From Acidobacteriota bacterium (GTDB taxonomy: Bacteria > Acidobacteriota > Terriglobia > Terriglobales > Acidobacteriaceae): a DNA stretch of 64,000 bases. Positions 53,878 through 62,553 of the stretch are shown piece by piece; the stretch's first letter is position 1, and each line of letters opens with the position of its first letter. The position numbers and the translations under genes were made by a program. The notes beneath the pieces are model-generated. The model had not been told where the DNA came from and searched no databases. It saw only the letters and a list, made by a program, of their open reading frames with translations. The stretch lies in assembly GCA_003225175.1 (NCBI GenBank), contig QIBA01000045.1:1-64000 (forward strand), in the 5' to 3' direction.

Positions 53878-54356
53878 TGTTGCGTCTTCTTCTGATAGCT
53901 GTCGAGGATCTGGTCCATCTTCTCCGGCGTTACTTCCAGGTGAAAGTCATAGTTCACCTGCACCGCGGGAGCCCAGCTGCAAGCCCCAATGCACTCTACC
54001 TCTTCGACTGAAAATGTTCCGTCGCGGGTGACCTCTTTGTGATCGACTCCGAGCTTCTGCCTGCAATGATCGAATACGTTCTCAGCTCCTCGAAGCATGC
54101 AACTGATATTTGTACACACTTGAACGACGTATTTGCCCGCCGGCTTCGTGCGCAAAAGGGAGTAGTAGCTGATCACATTGCGAACTTCAAGCTCGTTCAG
54201 ATCAACTCTTTTCGCGATGTCAGAAACCACGTCATCAGACAGATACCCGACTTCATCCTGCGCATAGAGCAGCAAAGGAATGAGTGCCGAACGTTTCCAC
54301 GGGTATTGGGTAACTAGCTTTTGGAACCTTTGCTCGAGCTCGCGCGAGTATTGCAT
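53874..54356 (-). CDS. nuoE: NADH-quinone oxidoreductase subunit E
   Basis: A 160-residue thioredoxin-like subunit that holds a 2Fe-2S cluster. Ligands are in QVCTNISCML and ECIGACSWAP. The start at 54356 (MQYSRELEQRFQKLV) overlaps the nuoD stop by one base (TGATG); the 37-codon upstream extension lies inside nuoD. It overlaps nuoF by four bases. Confidence 0.96.
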   Translation of the reverse strand: MQYSRELEQRFQKLVTQYPWKRSALIPLLLYAQDEVGYLSDDVVSDIAKRVDLNELEVRNVISYYSLLRTKPAGKYVVQVCTNISCMLRGAENVFDHCRQKLGVDHKEVTRDGTFSVEEVECIGACSWAPAVQVNYDFHLEVTPEKMDQILDSYQKKTQQ

Positions 54357-55561
54357 CAGCGGTCGATCTCCCCGAGCACAATATCGATGCTTCCGATTGC
54401 GGCGACAACATCGGCTAAAAGTCTGCCGATACAAAGCTTTTCGAGGGCTTGCAAATTCGCAAGACACGCTGATCTCATATGGACGCGATATGGCTTGGCG
54501 GTCCCATCGCTGCGAATGTAATAGCCCATCTCTCCACGCGGCGACTCCACACCTTGGTACACCTCGCCCGCCGGAACCGAAAAGCCCTCCGTAACGATTT
54601 TAAAGTGATAGATGAGCGCTTCCATCTGGGTCTTCATCTTTTCCCGATCCGGGAGAACTACTTTGGGAGCCTCAGCCTTAAATGGGCCCTCAGGCATACC
54701 TTCCAATGCCTGTCGCGCAATCTTGTTTGACTCGCGCAATTCCTGTACGCGCAATAGATAACGAGCATAGACATCGCCCTCTTTAGAAACGGGTACTTTG
54801 AATTGGAACTTCTCGTAGCCCGAATAGGGCATATCCCGACGCAGGTCCCAATCAATTCCGCTGCCACGCGCACTCGGACCAGTTACGCCAAGGGCAGTGC
54901 AGTCTTCGGCGGTAAGGTATGCGACACTGCGAGTACGTTCGATCCAGATCGGATTGGAAGTCAGCAAACCCTCATATTCATCAACACGATCCGAGAATTT
55001 ATCGATGAAATGCTTTACCTTGCTCCAGAAGTCCAGGGGTGGATCGAGAGAGACGCCTCCAATGCGGAAGTAAGAAGTCATCATTCGCTGGCCGGAAACA
55101 TTCTCGAAGATCTTCAGAAGTTCTTCGCGCTCGCGGAAGCAGTATAGGAACACCGTCATCGCGCCGATATCGAGCGCGTGGGTGCCAAGCCAAACCAGAT
55201 GCGAATTGATACGGGTAAGCTCGTTTAGTAGAACCCGCAAGTATTGAGCTCGAGGCGGGATTTCAAGCTGAAGAAGTTTCTCGACAGCCAAACAATACGT
55301 AAGATTGTTGGTCATCGGGCACAAGTAGTCGATGCGGTCCGTTAGTGGAACCACCTGCTGATAGAACTTCGCCTCACAAGTCTTCTCGATTCCGGTGTGG
55401 AGATATCCGATATCGGGAATGCACTTGATAACTGTTTCGCCGTCAATCTCGAGCAGGAGTCGCAACACTCCGTGCGTTGACGGATGTTGCGGGCCCATGT
55501 TCAGGATCATCGTGCGATCCTGTGCTGGTTCCAGTAGCGGTGTGGGATTGAGATGCGCCAT
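54356..55561 (-). CDS. nuoD: NADH-quinone oxidoreductase subunit D
   Basis: The 49-kDa-type subunit that, with NuoB, forms the quinone-binding site. The 401-residue protein has NMGPQHPSTHGVLRL with the quinone-contact histidine, IPDIGYLHTGIEK and GVESPRGEMGYYIRSDG. It begins one base after the nuoC stop. Its usual structural partner NuoB is not encoded in this operon. Confidence 0.97.
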   Translation of the reverse strand: MAHLNPTPLLEPAQDRTMILNMGPQHPSTHGVLRLLLEIDGETVIKCIPDIGYLHTGIEKTCEAKFYQQVVPLTDRIDYLCPMTNNLTYCLAVEKLLQLEIPPRAQYLRVLLNELTRINSHLVWLGTHALDIGAMTVFLYCFREREELLKIFENVSGQRMMTSYFRIGGVSLDPPLDFWSKVKHFIDKFSDRVDEYEGLLTSNPIWIERTRSVAYLTAEDCTALGVTGPSARGSGIDWDLRRDMPYSGYEKFQFKVPVSKEGDVYARYLLRVQELRESNKIARQALEGMPEGPFKAEAPKVVLPDREKMKTQMEALIYHFKIVTEGFSVPAGEVYQGVESPRGEMGYYIRSDGTAKPYRVHMRSACLANLQALEKLCIGRLLADVVAAIGSIDIVLGEIDR

Positions 55562-55562
55562 T

Positions 55563-56054
55563 TTAGCGATATCCCTCCACTGGGTAATCCTTACGGAGCG
55601 GATGACCTTCCCAGTCCTCGGGCATCATGATGCGCCGCATATTTGGGTGTCCCACAAAGCGCACACCGAAAAGATCGAAGACCTCGCGTTCGAAGAAGTT
55701 CGCGGAAGCCCACAAACCCATGAGCGATTCGATCGAAGGGTCTCCCCCTGGAAGCTTGGCGATTATGCGGACTCGTTCTTTTCGCGAGTGTGAGAGCAGG
55801 CTATAAATCATTTCAAAGCGCGGCTCAGAAGGGAAGACGTCGACGCAAGTAATGTCTGAAAGAAAGTTGAATTTAGTCTGCGTGTTCTCCCGCAGAATCT
55901 CACAAGCACGCCGGATGTCGGCGCGGTTGACATAAATCGTCAACTCATCGCGATCGAATTTCGCCGCTTCCAAGAGTGAGGCAGACTGGAGCGCCGCTGC
56001 TGCCGGTCTGTCTTTGAGTTGGTCAATTTCGGTGATTGCAGGCTGTAACGGCAT
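55563..56054 (-). CDS. nuoC: NADH-quinone oxidoreductase subunit C
   Basis: The 30-kDa-type peripheral subunit, 163 residues. ITCVDVFPSEPRFEMIYSLL, NFFEREVFDLFGVRFVGHPN and MPEDWEGHPLRKDYPVEGY are standard. It directly follows nuoA with no spacer, which leaves no room for nuoB. Confidence 0.97.
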   Translation of the reverse strand: MPLQPAITEIDQLKDRPAAAALQSASLLEAAKFDRDELTIYVNRADIRRACEILRENTQTKFNFLSDITCVDVFPSEPRFEMIYSLLSHSRKERVRIIAKLPGGDPSIESLMGLWASANFFEREVFDLFGVRFVGHPNMRRIMMPEDWEGHPLRKDYPVEGYR

Positions 56055-56504
56055 CTAGAAGTCCGTCTTCTCCGTTTTGTTCCAATCAAGCGCGCCCTTT
56101 TTCCAGATGTAGAAGAAGCCGACGAGGACGACGCCGATGTAAACCAACATCTCCCAGAAACCGAACATGCGCGCGCTAAAGTCCCCAGGAGTGCCGCCCA
56201 GCGCGGGAGCGATTGCAGCCGGCAACTTGCGGTAGATCACAGCCCAGGGAATAAGAAAGATCGCCTCAACATCAAACAGGATGAAGAGCATGGCGACCAT
56301 GTAGAACTTCACGGAGAATCGTTGACGGGCATCGCCAGTACCGACCATGCCGCACTCATACGCCTGCATTTTCGTGCGGCTGTAGCGATGCTTTCCGACC
56401 AATGCGGAAAGACCGACCATGCCTCCAGCCACCACGCAAGCCACAATAATCTGCAGCAAAACGGGCAGGTAATTGACGTAATAAGGTAGAGGCTGGTTCG
56501 GCAT
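56055..56504 (-). CDS. nuoA: NADH-quinone oxidoreductase subunit A
   Basis: A 149-residue membrane subunit (the ND3 equivalent) with three helices. The conserved loop MQAYECGMVGTGDARQRFSV and the acidic helix LFILFDVEAIFLIPWA are present. It is the first gene of the 12-gene operon; the promoter should lie in the 171 bp between it and the divergent gene at 56676. Confidence 0.97.
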   Translation of the reverse strand: MPNQPLPYYVNYLPVLLQIIVACVVAGGMVGLSALVGKHRYSRTKMQAYECGMVGTGDARQRFSVKFYMVAMLFILFDVEAIFLIPWAVIYRKLPAAIAPALGGTPGDFSARMFGFWEMLVYIGVVLVGFFYIWKKGALDWNKTEKTDF

Positions 56505-56675
56505 AGAGGCCGTTATATAATGCGCGCCAACAGAGACGGTGAAACATTTGACTATAAGTTTCGCCGCGACGGAGTGTCAAGCGCAGGACACGCAATGAGA
56601 GCTCTGATGAGCGACCACCTCCACGCGAGCAATTAACAAGATTGAATCTCCCGTGCTGCGCGATCACAGGACCCG

Positions 56676-57278
56676 ATGATTTTTGGTTTTAACACCGACG
56701 TAAAACACAATCAGACCATCTACCACGTCCAGAGTGAAGCACGAAAGGCAGACTTGCTACTGCAAACGATGGTATTCGTGAAAGGGCACTGCATCGGCAA
56801 ATACGGTTCGTCGTATGCTGAGCAGGTCGGCAATCCGGGATTCTCAGAGGAGCATATTCACGATCTCTTAAAAAAGCAGCATCGCGAGGTGCTCGATGTG
56901 ATCAAGGCCGGCTCAATCGAGCAATTCTTCCGCGATCAGACTGAAATTCGCGATGCCGAGGGCGAGAGCCTGGCTGTCACCTGGCTCAACTCCGACGAGC
57001 CAGTTCTCGAGAAGAAGCTAACCATGCGATTGCTAGTTAGCGATTCTGGTGTAGCCGTTGATGGAGCGCTGGTCACTTCACGATTGCAATATCCGGCTGG
57101 AGTTCCGATTCACTCGCAGGCCGTCAGCGAGCCCGACGGTCGAGTGGCGATCGATTTGGACCTGGAACAAGTGGGCAGTGACGCTCGTGATCCAGTTGTA
57201 TTCGTTCGTGCGACGCACGGAGAGCGCTCAGTGACCAGAAAGTATCGCCTGAAGGTCGAAAACAAACTCGTCGGTTGA
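56676..57278 (+). CDS. Conserved hypothetical protein
   Basis: A 200-residue protein I do not recognise. The first 100 residues (MIFGFNTDVKHNQTIYHVQS, KADLLLQTMVFVKGHCIGKY, then a helical segment with FSEEHIHDLLKKQHREVLD) look alpha/beta. The last 75 (MRLLVSDSGVAVDGALVTSR, PDGRVAIDLDLEQ) look like an Ig-type or transthyretin-like beta-sandwich. No signal peptide. It is divergent from the complex I operon. Confidence 0.72.
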   Translation: MIFGFNTDVKHNQTIYHVQSEARKADLLLQTMVFVKGHCIGKYGSSYAEQVGNPGFSEEHIHDLLKKQHREVLDVIKAGSIEQFFRDQTEIRDAEGESLAVTWLNSDEPVLEKKLTMRLLVSDSGVAVDGALVTSRLQYPAGVPIHSQAVSEPDGRVAIDLDLEQVGSDARDPVVFVRATHGERSVTRKYRLKVENKLVG

Positions 57279-57319
57279 GTTCTGGACAGCGAAGATTTGA
57301 GCACTGCTTTAGAAGCTCT

Positions 57320-57347
57320 GCAGAGGGCACGAGAGTGCCTCCTCTGC
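57320..57347 (+). terminator. Possible terminator hairpin
   Basis: GCAGAG-GGCAC / GTGCC-(TC)-CTCTGC around a GAGA loop, with a two-base bulge. It starts 41 bases after the stop at 57278. No T-run follows, so it may stop transcription only weakly. Confidence 0.4.
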
Positions 57348-57440
57348 ATTGAGCTAGATTCGATTTAAAGAAATGATCAGAAGTCGTGCAGGTTAGAAAT
57401 TTCCGGGATTACGCGTCTCAGTACTGTCGGGAAACCAGAA

Positions 57441-57551
57441 CTAGTGAATGGCGAGCAGGACGCAGCATGCAGCTATCCAGCTCCAAAAGGCGAGGGTGTG
57501 AACGCCCATTCGAAACCACAGGCTGTCGAGTAGCTTGTTGTTCTCAAACAT
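57441..57551 (-). CDS. Candidate 36-residue membrane peptide
   Basis: An ATG at 57551 opens a 36-codon frame ending TAG. It starts MFENNKLLDSLWFRMG and its last 18 residues (TLAFWSWIAACCVLLAIH) form one hydrophobic, Trp/Cys-containing segment. GGAG lies nine bases upstream. It sits in a long intergenic region. I know of no family for it. A chance frame is quite possible at this length; conservation would decide. Confidence 0.3.
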   Translation of the reverse strand: MFENNKLLDSLWFRMGVHTLAFWSWIAACCVLLAIH

Positions 57552-57911
57552 CCAGATTTGCTCCAAAGATAGGGGTAGGTAACGGCGGCGATTTCTGCTG
57601 CCTCAATTATTAAGCTTGAAGAGTGGCTGGATCGGAACCCGTAAACGCGCGTTGCGAGTCACTTTGGTAACGGAGTACACACTGATCCTGTTCCAAATTG
57701 AGACTAGCCGCGGTTGCTCAGCACAGTACTCTTCGGCCTCTTGGCAGTAATTCGCGGATAATCCGACCTCAAACCGGACACGGACGAAAGTCATCTACCC
57801 CACACCGCAATTGAAACCTAATATGAAGCGGGCTGGTCCGCGAAAGCGCGCAAGAGAAGTGTCTCCCCATGCGGGCGATGGACCGATTAGAGATCGATAT
57901 TGGAGGACATC

Positions 57912-59153
57912 TTGGGCGCGAAGCTTCTGCGCGTAGTCTATCGCCTCGTAGTTCCTGGTGGGCTTATTCTCTTGATCTCAGCCCTTGCGATGGAATCTGC
58001 CCGGTCTCAGGGGATGGTAGCCTCTTTTTGGCATTACTATCCATACGTCATCTTCGGTATTGGATTGCTGCTCAGCGCCGTTTTCAACTGCAGCCGCCTG
58101 TTCTTCGCTCTCTTGATCGTCGCAGCATCTGATCGCGCTCTGGTGTGGCTCGTACCAAGGCTTTCCTCTGCTGGCGTGCGCACGATCTTCGACGCAGTTG
58201 CGTTGCTGCTTCCACTGAATCTCCTTGCGCTTTATTTCATGCGGGATCGAGGAATTGTTTCTTCGCGCGGAAGACGTCGCGTGGCGTTCATTCTCGCGCA
58301 AATCGGAATTATAGGAATCATCGTTCTAGTCCATCCGATCCAAGTGCGCGCGGCGAATCTGATGCACGGCGAGATTATTCCCGGCGGCTATTTCGAGTGG
58401 AACCACATGGCGCAGCCCGCGCTCCTGGCGTTTCTGCTTGCGGGTGTTGTGATGCTGATTTACCTGCTCAATCGTCGTCGGCCAGTCGAGAGCAGCCTAT
58501 TCTGGGCTTTAGTCACGGCGTTCATCGCGCTGAATGCAGGCGGGGCAACTCATCTCTCTTCCGCCTATTTCGCGAGCGGAGGTCTGATCCTCGGCATTGC
58601 TGTGCTTGAGACCTCATACACGATGGCCTTCCACGACGAGCTCACGCAGCTTCCCAGCCGCCGCGCGCTCAATCAGGCACTGCTGAAAGTGGGTGATGCG
58701 TATACAGTGGCCATGGTGGATGTCGATCATTTCAAACAATTCAACGACACCTACGGACACGAGACTGGCGACCAGGTCCTGCAGATGATTGCGTCTCGAC
58801 TGGCCGATGTAACCGGAGGAGGCAAGGCATTTCGCTACGGTGGAGAAGAGTTCGCAGTGATCTTTCCAAACAAATCGGTAGACGAGGCATATCCGAGCCT
58901 CGAGACTCTGCGCAAAAAAGTCGAGTCAACTCCGTTCAAGGTTCGCGATCACGATCGTCGTGACAGACGCAAATCGAAGAAGAGAGATGCCCCTAAGCTG
59001 CATGCCAAGAAGCGTGTTCGCGTCACCGTAAGCATCGGAGCAGCTTCGTGCGATGGCGACGAACGCCCTGCTGACGCAGTACTTCAGGCAGCCGATAAGG
59101 CGCTGTATCGCGCTAAGAACAATGGACGCAACTGTACAGTAGTGAGCGCCTAA
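57912..59153 (+). CDS. Membrane-bound diguanylate cyclase (GGDEF)
   Basis: Makes the second messenger c-di-GMP from two GTP. I place the start at the TTG at 57912, because GGAGGA lies four bases upstream; an in-frame TTG at 57900 would put that ribosome-binding site inside the gene. The 413-residue protein has about seven N-terminal membrane helices (to about residue 235), with no recognised sensor domain. The GGDEF domain follows: ELTQLPSRRALNQ, MVDVDHFKQFNDTYGHETGD, and GGEEF at about 310-314. It has no RxxD inhibitory site before GGEEF. A basic Lys/Arg-rich insert (near residues 345-370) interrupts the domain before VTVSIGAASC. Confidence 0.92.
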   Translation: MGAKLLRVVYRLVVPGGLILLISALAMESARSQGMVASFWHYYPYVIFGIGLLLSAVFNCSRLFFALLIVAASDRALVWLVPRLSSAGVRTIFDAVALLLPLNLLALYFMRDRGIVSSRGRRRVAFILAQIGIIGIIVLVHPIQVRAANLMHGEIIPGGYFEWNHMAQPALLAFLLAGVVMLIYLLNRRRPVESSLFWALVTAFIALNAGGATHLSSAYFASGGLILGIAVLETSYTMAFHDELTQLPSRRALNQALLKVGDAYTVAMVDVDHFKQFNDTYGHETGDQVLQMIASRLADVTGGGKAFRYGGEEFAVIFPNKSVDEAYPSLETLRKKVESTPFKVRDHDRRDRRKSKKRDAPKLHAKKRVRVTVSIGAASCDGDERPADAVLQAADKALYRAKNNGRNCTVVSA

Positions 59154-59182
59154 TAAGGAATCAGCGAAGCGGACGATTTCTT

Positions 59183-59588
59183 TTAAGCCTGAAACTTGCC
59201 TTTCAACAGCTCAAGTCCTTTTGCCATCAAATCACCCTGTGGCACCTGACCATCTGGAGTGTGATCGATCATCTGCGGCAGGATCTGTGCGAGCTGCATT
59301 CACTGCCTCTGACGAAAGCCCGGCTTTCGCAGCGATGCCTGGACCTGTTGGGATCCAAGAATGCTGTGCAGCTGCTCGCGAGAGATAGGAAGGTTCTTTC
59401 CCGTTCAATCCAGGACGAAATAATGTGCCCGAGGCCCTGAGCAGCAAACTGCTGCGCCAGGCCGGAGATACCTCCAGTCTGTTGATTCGAGAGCATGGAG
59501 AGAGCTGCCGAAGCTAAAGAAGATTGGAATCGCCCGAGGGCCGGAGCAGCGCCGGTAGCAGCTTTTAGCATGCTGTAAACAAGTTCAT
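59183..59588 (-). pseudogene. YidB/DUF937-family pseudogene with about four frameshifts
   Basis: Read across three frames, this stretch gives one YidB-like protein of about 135 residues, the family's usual size. It has AAGGAG five bases before an ATG at 59588 and opens MNLF, but the frame then hits a stop after seven codons. Shifting frame recovers KAATGAAPALGRFQSSLASA and GGISGLAQQFAAQGLGHIIS-SW; a second shift gives TGKNLPISREQLHSILGSQQ; a third gives AAKAGLSSEAVN; a fourth gives LAQILPQMIDHTPDGQVPQG to the TAA at 59183. Each break looks like a small deletion. Neighbouring genes are intact, which favours real decay over poor sequence. Confidence 0.75.
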
Positions 59589-59632
59589 ACCTTCTCCTTG
59601 AACAGACCAGAAGGCGCATGAAACCGGCTTCC

Positions 59633-59965
59633 TCACTTCTGCTTTGCGATCACCATCGAAGAGATTTTTTTGTACGTGGCCTGCGGAATCACCTTTTTCT
59701 TTACCAAATCGGTCTTGGCCTTGTAGGGACGATTGTCGATAATTTTTTGCGAATAGACGTCGCCTATTCCCGGAAGTACAGAGAGCTGTTCCTTTGTGGC
59801 CGAATTCAAATCAACCAGCTCTTTCGCCGAACTGGCCGGCGCGGTCTCCGTACTGGCCTTCTTATTCGCGGTTTTTGCTTTAGTCTGCGCCGTTGCTGGT
59901 CCTGCTGCCAGGAACAGTGAGCAGAGTGCGATCATGAGGATTGAGAATAATCCGGGGCGTTTCAT
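59633..59965 (-). CDS. Secreted ComEA-like helix-hairpin-helix protein
   Basis: A 110-residue exported protein. The ATG at 59965 has AGGAGG upstream and gives a signal peptide ending ATAQ (about residue 28). A Lys/Ala/Thr-rich linker leads to a ComEA-type helix-hairpin-helix domain: [20 protein letters not shown], then [20 protein letters not shown]. Such domains bind double-stranded DNA without sequence specificity, in ComEA during uptake in the periplasm. It starts 11 bases after the stop of the repeat protein at 59977 and is probably in its operon. Confidence 0.85.
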   Translation of the reverse strand: MKRPGLFSILMIALCSLFLAAGPATAQTKAKTANKKASTETAPASSAKELVDLNSATKEQLSVLPGIGDVYSQKIIDNRPYKAKTDLVKKKVIPQATYKKISSMVIAKQK

Positions 59966-59976
59966 CTTGGTCCCTC

Positions 59977-60756
59977 CTAGCGCTTTGCTTCCTTGTAGCC
60001 GGCCTTTATGGCATCGGCTTCGGTCATGAACTTGCCATTTTTCGTCTTGCCATACCATCGACCGCTCTTGTGGTACACGCCGCTGTCCGTATTCACCCAT
60101 ACCATTCCGGGCTGCGGAGGCGCCTGAGCGGCAGCTGTAGTTGTCGTCGACTTTGTACTTGCCGCGCTGCTGGATTTGGTTGCAGCAGCCGAAGGAGAGG
60201 ATGGATTTCCCGAAGTTGCACTTAGAGATTGCGGCGCTGAAGGAGCGGACACAGGCGCGGCTGCTTGGGTACTAGCTGTGTCGCTCGTTCCCCTGGACTT
60301 TCTGGATTTCTTCGTGGCCGTCTGCTGTTCAGTTGTGCTAGTAGTGCTCGTAGTGGCCCCGGAGTTTGAGTTGTCCGCTGTCTTGGATTTCCTGGACTTC
60401 TTCGTAGTCTGCTGATCGTTAGTAGCGCTGCTGGCACTGGTGCTCGGTGAGTTCGAGTCGTCTGCAGTCTTGGATTTCTTCGATTTCTTGCTTGTCTTCT
60501 GGTCTGCAGCGCTAGCGTCAGCGGTTGTCGTGGATGAATCGGCAGCCTTTGCCTTCTTCGACTTCTTTGACTTCGTGGTTTTACTATCGTCAGTGCTGGA
60601 GCTAGTTGCGGCGCTCTGAGTAGTGTCGCTGGGCGAAGGTGTCGCCGGCCCGTCCGCCTTCTCCTTCGAAGCAGCGAAGGCTGGGGTAAACGCGAGACCA
60701 AGCACCAAGGTCAGGATTGCTCTGAAAGATGCATGGCGGACTCCTCGAAATATCAT
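59977..60756 (-). CDS. Secreted Lys/Ser/Thr-rich repeat protein with conserved C-terminal module
   Basis: A 259-residue exported protein. The signal peptide ends FTPAFA (about residue 28). Residues 30-205 are low complexity, with four imperfect repeats built on [14 protein letters not shown]-like units, each a basic KKSKK cluster followed by Ser/Thr/Ala. The last 48 residues form a compact module, [20 protein letters not shown] then [19 protein letters not shown]. It resembles the Ada-type small zinc module (YVxxxxSxxYHxxxCRW...AxxAGYxPC) but lacks the cysteines. The basic repeats could bind DNA or polysaccharide. It is co-oriented with the ComEA-like gene 11 bases downstream. Confidence 0.7.
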   Translation of the reverse strand: MIFRGVRHASFRAILTLVLGLAFTPAFAASKEKADGPATPSPSDTTQSAATSSSTDDSKTTKSKKSKKAKAADSSTTTADASAADQKTSKKSKKSKTADDSNSPSTSASSATNDQQTTKKSRKSKTADNSNSGATTSTTSTTEQQTATKKSRKSRGTSDTASTQAAAPVSAPSAPQSLSATSGNPSSPSAAATKSSSAASTKSTTTTAAAQAPPQPGMVWVNTDSGVYHKSGRWYGKTKNGKFMTEADAIKAGYKEAKR

Positions 60757-60803
60757 AGATCTCTCCTATTCAAGACGCTACGCGATGGAAGTTCAGCTTC
60801 ACT

Positions 60804-61055
60804 TTAGGCTGATTTCTTGGAAAAGAACCGCACAATCGACGTGAGGATCACGGCTCCGAGAATGGCGATGATAATGGTATAGATCATGCCGCCCTCCCCC
60901 TTGAACCCCAGCGTACGCATGATAAAGCCACCGAGAATCGCGCCGGCGATGCCGATCACGATATCCATGAGGGTTCCGTAACCTTCGCCCTTCATGATCT
61001 TGCCAGTAGCCCATCCCGCGATCAGACCCACGATTATCCACCAAAGGACATGCAT
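60804..61055 (-). CDS. GlsB/YeaQ/YmgE-type small membrane protein
   Basis: An 83-residue inner-membrane protein of the transglycosylase-associated/GlsB family, linked to stress responses. It has three helices with the typical glycine-rich pattern: VGLIAGWATGKIMKGEGYG, IVIGIAGAILGGFI and IIAILGAVILTSIVRFF. The ATG at 61055 is preferred over a GTG 12 codons earlier. The 414 bp upstream (61056-61469) hold no gene I can support. Confidence 0.9.
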   Translation of the reverse strand: MHVLWWIIVGLIAGWATGKIMKGEGYGTLMDIVIGIAGAILGGFIMRTLGFKGEGGMIYTIIIAILGAVILTSIVRFFSKKSA

Positions 61056-61469
61056 GCGTGTATGTTCGCCTTTCTCGTCAATTGTGACCACTGTCGGGCG
61101 TTACAAGCGCTAGTGCGCGAGCGATAACCCTACAAATCGCGTGCACTTTGTAGCACGTGAACACCTGTGGCGCAAGAAGGAATCCACACAAGTTATGCGG
61201 CGAGACCGCGAAAGCTGGCGAAAGATTAGTCGATTGGAATTCGGCATAGACTCGCCTCCATGTGACTTATGGACCTACGCCGCTCCAAACACACTCTTCG
61301 CAGTCGCGCCCGCATTGGAGTTTCGCGACAGCTTTGGCCGTAGATGAAAGTATCCTAGCTGACCTACTGCTCCACGCCGCAGCTCTCCGCATAAGCTTTT
61401 GCGCATTTCATAACGTTTTGATGGCCAGACCGGTCAGGCTGTTCGTATGAATTCGGGAGTGTCGCTACT
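61056..61469. other. Intergenic region, no gene seen
   Basis: About 410 bp between divergent genes. I see no supported frame, RNA gene or strong hairpin. It must contain promoters for both the GlsB-type gene and the dehydrogenase. Confidence 0.35.
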
Positions 61470-62448
61470 ATGAAGAAGAGCAACGGCAGGAATCGCACCG
61501 TGGTGATTACGGGAGCGTCGTCTGGGTTTGGACGCGGCATAGCCGAGCGCTTTGCCAAAGACGGCATGAATCTCGTGCTCGCGTCGCGGCGTGAAGGACG
61601 GGTGGAGGAACTAGCGCGAAAGTGCGAAAAGCACGGTGCGCGAGCTCTGGCCGTAAAGACGGACGTGAGCCTCCGCGAACAAGTCGAGGAGTTGGCTCAA
61701 AGAGCCAGATCTCATTTCGGAAGGATTGATATCTGGATCAATAACGCCGGGGTGGGAACGTTTGGCCGTTTCACAGATACCCCCATTTGCAGAACATGAA
61801 CAAGTTATACGAACGAATCTGCTTGGTGCAATCTACGGCTCCTGGATGGCGATGAGGGAATTTCAGCGTCGCGGGCAAGGGATTCTTATCAACATCGCAT
61901 CCATGGCCGGCATTTCCGGCACGGCTTACGCGTCCTCTTACGCTGCGTCGAAACATGGCCTGCGTGGGCTGGATAAGAGCCTGCGACAGGAGCTCAAAGC
62001 CAATCATGAAAAAACGATCCGCGTGTGCACAGTGATGCCTACCTCCATGGACACTCCGTTCTTTCAGCACGCCGGTACACACCTCGGTCATCCTGTTCGG
62101 CCAATCCCCCCGGTCTACGATCCAAAGAAAGTGATCGATGCGATCTACAGGCTGGCTTATGAGCCGCAGGACGAAGTAGTGATCGGAACCAGGGGACACG
62201 TTGGCCGTTTTGTCGGGAAGATATCGCCCAAGACGATCGAAAAAGTAATGACAAAGAGTATTCATACTGCCCAAATGGAACAGAAAGAAACTGCGCCAGA
62301 ATCCTCCGCAAGCGTGTTTGAGCCAGTGTCATACGGCGATAGTGTATATGGGGGATGGAAGACGAGAAGCGCAAGCAAAGCAGCACTAAGCATTGCTGCC
62401 AGCGCCGCTGTTGCCGGAGCCCTCTGGTGGAGACGTCGGGCGGCCTGA
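61470..62448 (+). pseudogene. Short-chain dehydrogenase/reductase interrupted by a +1 frameshift
   Basis: The N-terminal part (61470 to about 61784) has the cofactor motif VITGASSGFGRGIA and INNAGVG. The rest, in the next frame, has INIASMAGISG (catalytic Ser), SSYAASKHGLRG (Tyr-x3-Lys), and a C-terminal membrane-like helix (AASAAVAGALWWRRRAA). The frame breaks in a run of five C at 61780-61784 (GATACCCCCATTT). Removing one C joins FTDTP to FAEHEQVIRTNLLG and restores a normal 325-residue protein with a complete catalytic triad. This is either a sequencing error, a fresh mutation, or slippage in the C run. The substrate is unknown. Confidence 0.85.
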
Positions 62449-62553
62449 TAATTCCAATCCCTCCTCACCCGGTTGGGTAATGGCGCGCCGGTGACTCGGC
62501 AAGGCCTCGAAGCCCATCCGAACATGAAGCGTTACTAAAACCTTCGTAATGTC

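Larger units (their letters stand above)
57279..57911. other. Long intergenic region with a hairpin and one small candidate gene
   Basis: About 630 bp without a large gene. It begins with a hairpin at 57320-57347 and contains the candidate 36-codon frame at 57441-57551 on the minus strand. The remaining about 360 bp before the diguanylate cyclase show no coding frame I can support. Confidence 0.4.

Noticed and set aside
61470-62448. Dehydrogenase halves as two separate real genes
   Set aside because: The first lacks the catalytic residues and the second lacks the cofactor loop; joining them by one base gives a normal protein.
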